The translations under genes were made by a program, and so were the position numbers. Of a DNA stretch of 64,000 bases, positions 1-9,830 are shown one piece after another. The DNA is from Chionoecetes opilio (taxonomy: Eukaryota > Arthropoda > Malacostraca > Decapoda > Majidae): the NCBI GenBank assembly GCA_016584305.1, contig JACEEZ010013982.1, positions 257,001 to 321,000 of the forward strand. Direction: 5' to 3'. The first letter of the stretch is position 1, and each line of letters begins with the position of its first letter. Below the pieces are notes generated by a model, which saw only the letters and a list, made by a program, of their open reading frames with translations, had not been told where the DNA came from and searched no databases.

Positions 1-87
1 AATTTGGTAATAAGCCCATGAGCACATCTGGCAACCCTGCTTACTAAGTTACCACCAGTCCAGGCAGTCACAGCCTCACAAAATTAA

Positions 88-233
88 TGCTGCCAGATGC
101 AGGGAAATTTCCCTGTTTAAAGGGAAATTCAGGTCACTACAGGGAAACAGGGAAGAAAATTGAAAATATACTAAAATATAGGGAAATTCGAAAGATACGG
201 ATAATATATACACTTTTTGTGTATATATCTAAA

Positions 234-323
<90 letters not shown>

Positions 324-1140
324 CTGTAAGTCCCGAAATAGCCGTATCGTTTTCGTCCAGTTTTCGCACAGTGTCGGTACAGTACGTGTTCAGAGGTCCT
401 ATCTCAGAATCCCGTGAGTTCATTCTCAGTTCCAGGTAAAGTTTCCGTACTAATTGACGTTTGGAAGTCTCTGAAGGATTTCTGTTACTGTGTTATTGTT
501 GTGACCTGTAGTCATGTCTACGTCTCCAGCCAGAGGTGCATGCCCAGGAATATTTTTCGGGGAGGGGGGGTAGAAATTTGTATTCGCTACCCAGTACACA
601 GTAAACCCGCCAGATTTCTCGCTAGTCGCTGGATGGAAAAACATTTCCGCCATCGGCTGATGGCCAGGCCTGATTTCTTATTTCTGCTGCTGAAACAATA
701 GTTTTGGTGGTGTTAGATGTTTGTTCAAGACATTTCGTGAAGCATATGCGCGACCAAATCAAGGTATAGGTGTACACGGTCAGGTGACGCGGTCACATCG
801 CTAGGTAGAACCTGTAATAACTTTTTTTAACTGACTTAGTGTATTCTGATTTCTTACAAGGAAGGAAATTTCGGAGAGCCCCCTGGGTGCGCCACTGCCT
901 CCATACAAGCGCAAACGCCAGGCGTACACTCAAAGATAGGCTACACTGAGAAATGGGAAAGTGACCCCAAATTTTTAAGTTGGCTGATATGAAGGGGTAA
1001 AGGCCCTCCGTATTTCCATTGCAAATTGTGCAATTCTGACGGAAAAGTTGATATAAAAGTGACAGGGAAATACAGGGCTAAACAGCGAAATGTTTGAGGT
1101 GAATATAGGGAAATTTTGGCAGCTCGATCTGGCAGCACTG
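88..1140. mobile_element. Candidate non-autonomous TIR element
   Basis: The motif TGCTGCCAGAT starts at 88 and its reverse complement ends at 1137. Both ends are followed inward by AGGGAAATTT-type motifs, which recur inside (110-185 and 1060-1115). This looks like a MITE of about 1.05 kb with short subterminal repeats, with a (GA)n tract inside. No target duplication was found and there is no supported gene. The left boundary is uncertain because a similar ATCTGGCA motif also lies at 27-34. Confidence 0.4.
238..319. repeat. (GA)n microsatellite
   Basis: About 40 uninterrupted AG dinucleotides. The apparent Arg-Glu and Leu-Ser proteins read through it on either strand are artefacts of the repeat. 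Confidence 0.97.
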
Positions 1141-1956
1141 GGTCACCGCCCTCACTGCCTCACAGGCCGGCAGCCGTCATGAAGGAGGTTCTCACGCTCT
1201 CGCTCATACCTCAACGCACTGTGTAACAACTCGCCCTTCGGGTCGCTGAGGCTGAGTTGCTCTACACTGCTGCCCCACCACTACAGCCTAGGCTTCGCCA
1301 CTTTCACTTTCAACGTTTCTCTGGACCTGACAGCCACAGTGAGCGGGATTTAGTCCCAGTGCTCCGTGTTAACAGCTAAGTTTAAGCTGATTTAGCTGAA
1401 CTGTAAAACTGTGTCGTGATTCCTGTGAACCGAGGCACTCCCCACAGGGATATATAGTGGTTGCCCAGGTCCTTGTTTGTTTACTGCGTTGCTCAACGTT
1501 GTTGCAGATTCATTCTGTCGCCCTTAAGCTCCCTTCACACATTCCATAATCGAACCACGATAGCGCCACCAATTTGATTATTGACGCTATCGTGAAATTT
1601 GACCACGATAAACGCAGACCACGATAGCCTCACAACAATGTCACGCTGCCTGTACGTATGTATCATGACGGTCGTAAGATGGTCACGATGGAGTCATGAT
1701 AGCTGTAAGACTACGTCACGAATGGAAAATCAACAGTCATTTTGTCGTCACGATAGAGCTACGATAACCACGACAGTGCCATGACGGTGCCATGAACGTA
1801 TAGCGTCAAGAGCTAGCAACATGCCTCATACGTGGGTGGGTGTTGCCATGGTGATGGAGAAGGAAGGGGGACTAGAGATAAAGGTGGGAGAAACAGGGGT
1901 GGGGGTTGGTGATGGAGAAGGGGGGGAAACGGGGGAGGGGGGTTGTAATAATGAAG

Positions 1957-2009
1957 GTGAGAGACCCTCACGGTAGCTCCATTTGTGTTCTGCGGCGCTC
2001 ATTAGTGGT
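1957..2009 (+). repeat. Direct repeat, copy 1 (about 50 bp)
   Basis: The segment beginning GTGAGAGACCCTCACGG recurs nearly unchanged at 2787-2838. Copy 1 lies inside the TIR element and copy 2 just outside it. Its origin is unknown. Confidence 0.8.
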
Positions 2010-2094
2010 GTTGGTGTTGGCGGGGAAACGGGGGAAGGGGGGTTGGGGATGGAGAAGACGTTGGTGGGGATGTAAGTGGTTAAAAGGGGGAGGG

Positions 2095-2275
2095 GTGTCA
2101 CCACGTGGTGATTGGAGTAGGGAGTTAGGGAGTCGGGGGAGGGTGGTGTCATCACGTGGTGATGGGAGTAGGGAGTTAGGGAGTCGGGGGAGGGTGGTGT
2201 CACCACGTGGTGATGGGAGTAGGGAGTTAGGGAGTCGGGGGAGGGTGGTGTCACCACGTGGTGATGGGGGTAGGG
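2095..2275. repeat. 51-bp minisatellite, about 4 copies
   Basis: The period is 51 bp: the GTGTCA landmark ends at 2100, 2151, 2202 and 2253. Each unit contains the palindrome CACCACGTGGTG (one copy has a substitution, CATCACGTGGTG) followed by a G-rich block. Because 51 is a multiple of three, every frame stays open and gives spurious repetitive proteins on both strands. Confidence 0.9.
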
Positions 2276-2786
2276 AGTCGAGGGTGGGTGGAGGTGAATG
2301 AGAAAGGGGGGAGAAGGCGGAAGGGGTGCAAAAAAGGGGGGGAAGGTAGGGATGAAGGCGCGCGTAACGTTTTATAATCGTCACGATAGACATACGACGA
2401 TCACGATAGTGTCACGAAGCTGCTACATAGATAACGATAGCGTCACGATAGACTTACGATAGCGCTGCGTTGGGTACAAAAATCGGGGAGCTTCCTGATT
2501 TTTTAGTGCAAGCACTAACTTTTCGTGGCCTCGGCAGAGCGCGTCACGAGCGTCACGATCGGTCACGATGGACCCATAACCAGGACCATGACGGCTCTGC
2601 GCATTGCATTGTTGGCGCGTTCGTGGTTCGATTATGGAATGTGTGAAGGGGGCTTTAGCGTCCCTTGGTGTGATACGTGGTCTAACCCTGCTGGTCACTG
2701 GCGTAGACCAGTGACACAAGGGAGGCCCTCAGAGGACTAGTAGTTAAAGGAAGTACCAAGGGTGGGAAACCTGCTGTTAGGAACAG

Positions 2787-2838
2787 GTGAGAGACCCTCA
2801 CGGTAGCTCCATTTGTGTCCTGCGGCGCTCATTAGTGG
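2787..2838 (+). repeat. Direct repeat, copy 2 (about 50 bp)
   Basis: Near-identical to 1957-2009; I see one substitution over about 50 bases. It lies about 130 bp beyond the right TIR of the 1525-2656 element. Confidence 0.8.
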
Positions 2839-3009
2839 GCGGGGACACGCTAGTGTGGTAGCTGTAGGCAGAAATTTTGTGTTGCAGTTTGATAGTGGTC
2901 TTGTTGTTTTTACAACTTACCGTCTTGTTTTGAGGACTTAAGTAATTATTGTTCCTGCTATTTCTTTGTGGCAGTTGAATTACATTTTCATGACAAGGAA
3001 CTTCTCTGT

Positions 3010-3155
3010 TTGATGCCGTGATGGATCGTGTCAAAATAAAGGGAGATGAAGATGATCTCAAAATAGAAATTGAAGAAAAAAATCTCTGGATAAACAAAGA
3101 TGATATTGAAAGTATTTTCAAATTCCCTAAGTCTCCTGCAAAGACTACTGTATAG
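3010..3155 (+). pseudogene. Short acidic coding segment, copy 1 (unknown protein)
   Basis: The reading frame gives a lysine- and acid-rich peptide beginning MDRVKIKGDEDD and ending PAKTTV before a stop. The same peptide, with a few substitutions, is encoded on the opposite strand at 7070-7205, so it is part of the inverted arms. Mostly conservative differences suggest it was once coding, for example the last exon of a gene captured by or belonging to the repeat. I do not recognise the protein. Confidence 0.45.
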
Positions 3156-3239
3156 TGGACTTGCTACTCAGTTTAGGCTATTTCCGGTAGAGGCCAATGC
3201 CGCGATTCCTGACATTTTCGAACATCACTCCCATTTTTC

Positions 3240-4003
3240 TTCCTATGGTTTATCAGTATAAATGATATCTGTTATTTTCGTAAATGTTTGTTCTATAATT
3301 TCAAATAAAAAAAACAGTAAAAAATTCTAAAAAAAAAAATGCCATTATGAGACTGAAGAAATATGCATGAACTTAATATTCACTTCAACTCTTTGCCATT
3401 AAATTGCAGCGTCCCTGTGCATTCGGTCAACGGTTCGAGTCCACCTAGTTCGTGCTGACGTGGCGGCGCTTTGTATAGTCAATAACCTTGTAGTTGGTAC
3501 TTGCAAAGTGTCTAGATAGGATCTTATAGGTGTCTTATCTTATCTTGCCATTAAATATTTTGCGAGACGACTTTTAACATGGAGCATATCAACAGAAGCG
3601 GAATTTATTAGCTTTCCATTGATATATCTCTTTTTCTGATAAATGAATTAGCACCATGCATAAATTAGCGTTAACTATATAAATAGCATCATCAATCGGG
3701 AAAATTTCCCGATTGATGATGCTATTTATTTAGTTAATTTTTGCATGGTGCTAATTCATTTATCAGAAAGCGAAATATATCAATGAAAAGATAATAAAAT
3801 TCCGCTTTTATTGATATGCTTTATGTTAAAAGTTGTCTCGCAAAATATTAATTGGCGAAGAGTTTAAGTGAATATTAAGTTCATGTATATTTCTTCAGGG
3901 TCTCATAATGGCATTTCTTTAGTGTGTTACTGTTTTTAATTTGATAAAATTATACAACAAACATTTACAAAGATAACAGTGTATCATTTCTACTGATAAA
4001 CCA
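3240..4003. repeat. Palindromic (foldback) repeat, copy 1
   Basis: The sequence reads nearly the same outward on both strands from a centre near 3704 (motif CGGGAAAATTTCCCG). Arms of about 300 bp extend to CTATGGTTTATCAG at about 3243 on the left and its complement at about 4003. The left arm is lengthened by an inserted SINE. Related arms occur at 6650-7060 and, three times, at 27353-28446. No coding capacity. Confidence 0.85.
3405..3544 (+). mobile_element. 5'-truncated tRNA-derived SINE with 12-bp target duplication
   Basis: The insert is flanked by the identical 12-mer TTGCCATTAAAT at 3393-3404 and 3545-3556. The corresponding uninterrupted arms elsewhere in the window carry this 12-mer (or a variant) once. 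The insert contains a canonical RNA polymerase III B box, GGTTCGAGTCC, at 3432-3442 and ends in short TCTTA-type repeats. The A box is missing, so the copy is 5' truncated, consistent with LINE-mediated retroposition. Confidence 0.85.
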
Positions 4004-4006
4004 TAG

Positions 4007-6641
4007 TAGTACAGCTGATAATTTCTCATATCATAAGAATTGTGCAAATTATGACTAAAGCATGAAATTACTACCAGTGTTAGTACATGCCATAAGCTTC
4101 ATTTTCAGATCGGGAGGTAAAGCAGATTTGACCTCTGAGGACCGTGAGAGGTCAATGACCTCAAAGTATCAAAATATTGATGTTTGGCGTTATTGGTTAA
4201 TGGTAAACATGTTTTTGATGTACAAACCATGCATTTGTGTTCTAATAAAAGTGTCTACATATTCCACACAGCGTTGGTAATTATTTACAGGTGTCTAGCT
4301 TTGACCTCTGAGGACAGTGAGAGGTCAATTACCTCAACATATCAAATATTGATGCCAATTAATGTAAACTGTGGTGGCTGGTACTAACACAATTGTTGTA
4401 CTTGTGTGTTGCAGGATTCCCTGCCTGATGATCGAAGCCAAGATACAATCATCCCAGACCTGATCGTTACTATGGCAAAGCGTCATATCCTCATAGACCC
4501 AGCCCAGCCCTCTATGTCCAAGCAATCATGACCACCCCCAAGAACTAACTGGGAGCTTTGTATTCTTTGCCAAGCAGAGACAGATGAACCTTTGCAGTGC
4601 CCACTAAGATCAACCATGAAACCGAGTGGTAGTGGCTATGCATCATTGACAGAAGACCTCCTTCAGTTCAAGGGACTTCGGCACATGCCAATGGAACTCA
4701 ACGTGAACAGACTGGATGATGGCGATGGCGTAGAAGCTACCTTGAGGACACACAGTGCTCAGTGGCACAAGAAATGTCGTTTAAAGTTTAACAAAAAACT
4801 GTTTGACCAGCAGAGCAGAGCAGAATCAGCTTCAGGACAGCAATCTAGTACCGGTACTCCAACCGTGCACACACGATCAGCAGCTGCCCACAGGCTTCCA
4901 CAGTCAATCGAGCCTATCTGTTTCTTCTGCAATAAGCCAGCTGGCACTGCAGACTTGCACGAAGCAGCTACAAAGGAAATTGACAAGAACGTTCGGAGAT
5001 GTGCCACTGAATTGGGGGACACTGAACTGCTGGCCAAGCTGTCTGCAGGAGACATGATTGCCATCGAGGCAAAATACCATCGCAACTGTCTCCGTGCATT
5101 ATACAACAAAATCAGACCAGCCGCACTCAAGGACGAGGATGCGGATCGTCTGCATGGCATAGCCTTTGCTGAGCTGGTGGTATTCATGGAGGACATGCAT
5201 GCAGATGAGGACAATGCCCCTGTATTTAAGCTCTCTGACGTGGCTAACCTCTACAAGACGAGACTGGAGCAGCTGGGTGCCACGGTAACCAACAGAATAC
5301 ACACAACCAGACTGAAGGATAGACTTCTTTCTGTGCTTCCTGATCTGAGAGCTCATTCTCAGGGCCGAGACACACTTCTCTTGTTTGAGAAAGATATAGG
5401 TCCCGCCCTGAAGAAGGCCTGTGATCATGATAGTGATGACATGCACTTAGTAAGAGCAGCACAGGTAGTACGTAGATAAATGTTTCAGACCAGGTTCACC
5501 TTTGACGGTGCGTTCCACGCTGACTGCCAGAAAGATTCTGTGACACCATCCCTCCTTGCTCTGGTGAACATGATCCTCGATGGGGCGAACATCAAGCACC
5601 AGACTAAGTTGGCCAACACAAGCACCACAACTGCTGCTCTTACAGTATCGCAGCTACTGATGTCAACAGTGTAAAGCATGCACGCAGTGTGGAGTCAACC
5701 TCAGTGCGCCACAGCCGCGAGAGAGAAACCCCACTCCCTATCTACTTGTCCCTCAAGATTCACGCTGTGACCAGGAGCAGAGGTCTGATTGACACACTGT
5801 TCAGCCTAGGGATGTGTGTGTCATATTATAGATTACTACAGCTCACAGCAAACATTGCCAATGGTGTTGCCAGCGCTTCAATATGGAAGAAATTGTTTGC
5901 CCACCCAAGCTGCGCAAGGGACTGTTCACTACTGGGGCTGTCGATAATATTGACCATAACCCCAGCTCTGCGACAGCCAAGGATTCTTTTCATGGCACAG
6001 GTATCTCCCTAAAGGGATGTACCGGCCGCTGCAAGTGCACCAAGGCTGCACTCAAGTGCACTGCATTATGTGCATGTTCGGGAGACTGTTAGGTGCAATC
6101 AGACACCTTTATATTTATGCGTCTATATGGATAATGTGTGTGTATTACATGTACCGGTATGTACTATACATGTGTGAGGTAACTGACCTCACTGTACTTT
6201 AAGCTTATAGTGCACATTGAAAATTAAGGTTGCACAGATGATCTTACAACACGATTTCATGCAAGCTGTTCTGGACACCACAATAACCTAAATGTGTATT
6301 TCAATAAATTTGTTTTCTTAGGTCACTGACCTCATTTAAAGCACTTGTTCAGTCATGGTTGCATCCTGTGATTATGTATAAATAGGCTCTCCAGAAGATA
6401 AAGGGACCAACATATGGCAAAATACCTTTTTAATGATTCCCAAAACAGACAAACTGCACCAGAATCGTGAAAAAATGACAATTTCAATGTAATTGAGGTC
6501 ATTGACCTCTCACTATCCTCAGAGGTCAAATCTGACTTACCTCCCGATCTGAAAATGAACCTTATGGTATGTACTAACACTGGTAAAAATTTCATGCTTT
6601 AGTCATAATTTGCACAATTGTTATGATTATCTGCGGCACTA
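4007..6641 (+). mobile_element. Academ-like DNA transposon, copy 1 (2.6 kb)
   Basis: Terminal inverted repeats of about 155 bp match between 4007-4165 and 6487-6641; both begin TAGT when read inward. The 3-bp TAG duplication (4004-4006 and 6642-6644) is supported by the related unoccupied sequence near 27745, which carries this junction once. The interior encodes one multi-domain protein with a C-terminal eight-cysteine motif. Assignment to Academ rests on the nuclease-like domain of its sister copy, the eight-cysteine tail and the 3-bp duplication. Confidence 0.7.
4548..6092 (+). pseudogene. Academ-like transposase pseudogene, nuclease region missing
   Basis: Protein of the element at 4007-6641. 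In order it has an N-terminal cysteine pair (CILC, about 4563) and QCP, a second zinc-binding-like cluster (ICFFCNK at about 4916, then AKYHRNC), a conserved alpha-helical region, the segment RETPLPIYL, the segment AVDNIDHNPSS (about 5936), and an eight-cysteine motif at 6015-6089 (GCTGRCKC...CTALCACSGDC) resembling CXC/tesmin-type DNA-binding domains. Frame breaks: an in-frame TAA at 5477-5479 where the sister copy has an aspartate codon, plus frameshifts near 5670 and 5880. The text jumps from GTGISL straight to the cysteine motif, so roughly the whole XPG-like nuclease region present at 33520-34240 is deleted. It cannot mobilise itself. Family assignment is inferred; the homology to 32109-34344 is plain. 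Confidence 0.75.
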
Positions 6642-7069
6642 TAGTCTACATTCATTGAACACTTTTTTTACCTTGCCGATCCGATTAATGATGTTATTTA
6701 GTTAACGCTAATTTATGCATAGTGCTAATTAATTTATCAGAAAACTAAATATATCAATGGATAACTAATGAAATTCCGCTTCTATTGATATGCTCCATGT
6801 TAAAAGTTGTCTCGCAAAATATTTAATGGCAAAGAGTTTAAGTGAATATTAAGTTCATGCATATTTCTTCAGTCTCATAATGGCATTTGTTTAGTGTTTT
6901 TTACTTTTTTTTATTTGATAATATTATAGAACAAACATTTACGAAGATAACAGTATATCATTTATACTGATAAACCATAGGAAGGGAAATGGGTGTGATG
7001 TTCGAAAATGTCAGGAATCGCGGCATTGGCCTCTACTGGAAATAGCCCAAACTGAGTAGCAAGTCCACT

Positions 7070-7274
7070 ATACAGTAGTCTTTGCAGGAGCCTTAGGGAA
7101 TTTGAAAATACTTTCAATTTCATCTTTGTTTATCCAGAGATATTTTTCTTCAATTTCTATTTTGAGATCATCTTCATCTCCCTTTATTTTGACACGATCC
7201 ATTACGGCATCAAACGGAGAAGTTCCATGACATGAAAAAGTAATCCAACTGCCACAAAGAAATAGCAGGAACAA
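7070..7274 (-). pseudogene. Short acidic coding segment, copy 2 (unknown protein)
   Basis: An open frame of 68 codons on the minus strand. After a hydrophobic start (MFLLFLCGSW) it contains the same peptide as the segment at 3010-3155 and ends PAKTTV. The upstream part is also inverted-repeat sequence: the matching left-hand copy is 2940-3010. Function unknown. It could be a terminal exon duplicated together with the flanking palindromic repeat. Confidence 0.45.
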
Positions 7275-7293
7275 TAATTACTTAATTCAGTCC

Positions 7294-7730
7294 TCAAAAC
7301 AAGACGCTAATGGTTTGGTTTTGAATATTGGGCTTGGATTTCTTGACATCCATAAGGGAGTAGACAACATCAGCTATGTCAAGTGTGTAGTTGGAAGCTG
7401 ACTTATTATGATAGAGGAGCTTAGATAGGGCAAATGATTGATGGATACGCTGCTGGATACTCTGTTGGAATGTGTGTACCTTAGTCTTTATAAAGTCATC
7501 CAAATTGTAGACAAGTTTAGGAGGTTGTGATAGCAGGTCATAAGGAAGATGTTTGTCCTGAGCAAACAGTATGTAGTGAGGAGTCTCAAAGATGGACTTA
7601 TTGATGGTAGAGTTGTGAGAAGTATGAGGAGTATGTGTCCCAAAGAGTGTCTGAGTCATGGATGAGAGAACGTAATATGTTGATAATTTTGCGGTTGTGT
7701 CTCCACCAAACCATTACCCTTGGGTTTGTA
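7294..7730 (-). pseudogene. Ty3/gypsy integrase C-terminal fragment
   Basis: On the minus strand, the motif KGNGLVE (about 7715) corresponds to the third catalytic (glutamate) block of a retroelement integrase. After a frameshift near 7665 the frame gives FETPHYILFAQDKHLPYDLL, matching the same region of the better preserved integrase at 35640-35710. The upstream catalytic aspartates are absent, so this is a fragment. It abuts the right end of the composite inverted repeat at 7306. Confidence 0.7.
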
Positions 7731-7732
7731 GG

Positions 7733-8012
7733 GAATACATTACATTTAGTGATGTTGAACCCCCTGACCTGCAACTTTGTGGTATCGATGGCACAGTATT
7801 TTCTACCCTAGGCAAAGCTCAATTTGACACCTACTTATGACCAGACTTACCACCTATCAGACTTACATACTACAATGCAGACGGCATCAGCATTCCTGCT
7901 GACGCTCTCATTGGCCGTTCTGCACTCACTGAAAATGAAATTGACCTCTATCCACTATATCATGGAATCTATTGGGGTGAACGTTTTATCCCAGAGGTCA
8001 TAACCTCAACCT
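7733..8012 (+). pseudogene. Unidentified degenerate coding fragment
   Basis: One frame stays open apart from a single TGA at 7830-7832, and it reads like real protein (for example DVEPPDLQLCGIDGT, then IPADALIGRSALTENEIDLY) before a stop at 8010-8012. Normal amino-acid composition over about 90 codons in an AT-rich setting suggests former coding, perhaps of retroelement or viral origin. I do not recognise the family. Confidence 0.3.
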
Positions 8013-8730
8013 AGGGTTCTTCCAGACTCTGTCCCTATGCTTGTATTCATAGTAACATATGTTAATTTCAAGCATTTCGAAATCACCATAGACGAGGTAC
8101 AAAGTTTGAGTCGCTGTGACTCGAAACAAATATAAAAGCTTAGCTTTTTAAATACTACTATGTTATATATGTTTTTGTTTTTTTTATTGAAGAAATAATT
8201 GCAGTTTTGATGGTCATTTAATGTATAAATTTAATTTAATAACTTCCATTATGTGAGGTACAAAACACGAAATATCCGCTAGTGGCGGCACAAGAAATGG
8301 ATTGAACTAATCGTACAAAAATGTAGAAATTTACTTTAGGGAAATCTGAATTACCGAATTCATATTATTATTATGATAACATTCAACCACTCACACCGCG
8401 AATTTCACATATTTCGAAGAACTATTAAGGCCGTAAAAGCTATCAGAGTAACTTAACAAGACATGACCATTACCATAACATGACAAATCATAACCATGAT
8501 CGTGACATGCCATGACTATAACAATGCCATGATCATTCAGTTCCATGAAGATGAAAGACAACCAATCATACAATTAATTTGGAAAGTTTGAACTCGTAAA
8601 TCTACATAGTTTTCTTCTGGTATTTTTTTTTGGGGGGGGGGAAATGTGTACTTCTCTCTAAAGACGTTATCATCACTCGGATAGACCTTGGGTCTGTCCT
8701 CGTAAAACGAGTTTAAATATATATATTACA
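8013..8730. other. Non-coding, nothing recognised
   Basis: AT-rich unique-looking sequence with scattered CATGAC motifs at 8460-8540 and a short G run at 8631-8641. No supported gene. Confidence 0.6.
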
Positions 8731-8734
8731 GGTA

Positions 8735-9130
8735 TAAACAACTACTCTCTCCCTCTTTCTTTCTCTTTCTCTCTTTCATTCAATCTATTCTGTGCTTCAG
8801 TACGGTCCATTAAATAGGCAAGTCATCCATTTCATCCGAACGATATGTGAGAGATAGTCACGCATAGCATTTTATATTTCTCTAGCTCCCCCTCCTCTCT
8901 CTATTTATCTCTTATTTCTCTTTCTCTCTCTCTCGTTTATCTTATTGATGTTCTTTTGTCTGCCTCTTTCCAATCCACTTCGTTCCCATTTCTCTCCCTT
9001 TTCTACTTTGTATTTTCTTTCCCGCATTTTCTCGCTCTCTTTTACTGTCCCTCTCTTTCTCTTTATTTCCCTCTCTCTTTCTCCCTCTCTCTTTCCCCCC
9101 CCCTATCTCTCTCTCTCTCTCTCTCTGCAG
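8735..9130. repeat. Pyrimidine-rich (CT/TTC) low-complexity tract
   Basis: Mostly C and T on the plus strand, with (CT)n runs at 9100-9127. Translations through it are Ser/Leu/Phe-rich artefacts. Confidence 0.85.
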
Positions 9131-9670
9131 TATATGTTTCGCCAGGTTCTCCAGCTTATTAAGACAAAATTCCTAACATTTCTAGCTTGTTCCTGATTGT
9201 GTGGATCAAGGAAAATATGTGAACCCATGTGAGTGGAGCGGAACGGAAGATACTAAAAGGGAATAGGAAAGGGATGATGGGAAGGTTACTGGGGATGAAA
9301 GATGGATAAGAAAAGTTATATGTATGAGAGGAATATGAATTCTAGGAAAGATGTGAGAGATGGAGGGAGAATCATCTTTAGTCTAAAAGGAAAGATGTGT
9401 AAAAAAAGTTTGTTGGAAAGGTTAGTAAGAGAAGAAAAATGTATGGGAAGGAGGAGAAAATATTAATATAGAAAAGGGTAGAGTTAAGGCTGATAAGGTA
9501 ATGGAAGAGGGTGTTAAAATGTTAAGGTTAAGGTGGCGTGAGGTATATTATCTCCTCTTCCAGCATCATTCATCCCTTTATTCCTCCCTCTCCCTTAACC
9601 TTCACAGATTGTGAATTGGGAGGAATGGAGAAAAGAAATTTGAGATCATAATACCTTAACGTAAAATTAA
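9131..9670. other. Non-coding, purine-rich, nothing recognised
   Basis: Purine-biased sequence with GGAAGG/GAAAGA motifs. No gene, TIR or known repeat seen. Confidence 0.5.
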
Positions 9671-9678
9671 CAGTTTCT

Positions 9679-9830
9679 ATTTTTTTTTTCTCCCTCTCTG
9701 TCTGTCTGTCTCCCTCCCTCTGTCTCTCTCTCTCCTCTCTGACTCTGTCTATCCTCCCTGTCCTTCTCTATCTCTACTCTCTCTCTCTCTTCTCTCTCTC
9801 TCTCTCCTTCCTCTCCTCCTCTTCCTTCCT
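9679..9830. repeat. (CT)n / pyrimidine microsatellite
   Basis: Imperfect CTCT and CTGT runs. Confidence 0.9.

Larger units (their letters stand above)
1525..2656. mobile_element. Non-autonomous DNA transposon with 30-bp perfect TIRs
   Basis: Bases 1531-1560 are the exact reverse complement of 2621-2650 (30 of 30), and similarity continues a few bases outward. Inside both ends the short motif CACGATAG or its complement recurs many times (for example 1556-1625 and 2380-2465), a subterminal-repeat layout typical of non-autonomous cut-and-paste elements. The centre holds a 51-bp minisatellite and a G-rich stretch. No transposase is visible. The superfamily is unresolved and no clear target duplication was found. 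Confidence 0.75.
2921..7306. mobile_element. 4.4-kb composite inverted-repeat structure
   Basis: The sequence from CGTCTTGTTTTGAGGAC at 2921 runs inward and is matched in reverse complement by the sequence ending at 7306. The pairing covers a short coding segment, a segment ending in TTTATCAGTATAAATGATA, and the AT-rich arms to about 3700 on the left and 6660 on the right. The left arm is broken by a SINE. The middle holds a palindrome half and a complete Academ-like transposon. It is either one large foldback transposon or a duplicated and inverted locus later hit by insertions. Confidence 0.7.

Noticed and set aside
1826..2393. Proline-rich tandem-repeat proteins on both strands
   Set aside because: The 51-bp minisatellite is a multiple of three, so all frames repeat; no start context or homologue.
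4759..5446. Minus-strand frames of 115-151 codons opposite the Academ-like gene
   Set aside because: The plus-strand frame has conserved cysteine motifs shared with the second copy; the minus frames are not conserved there.
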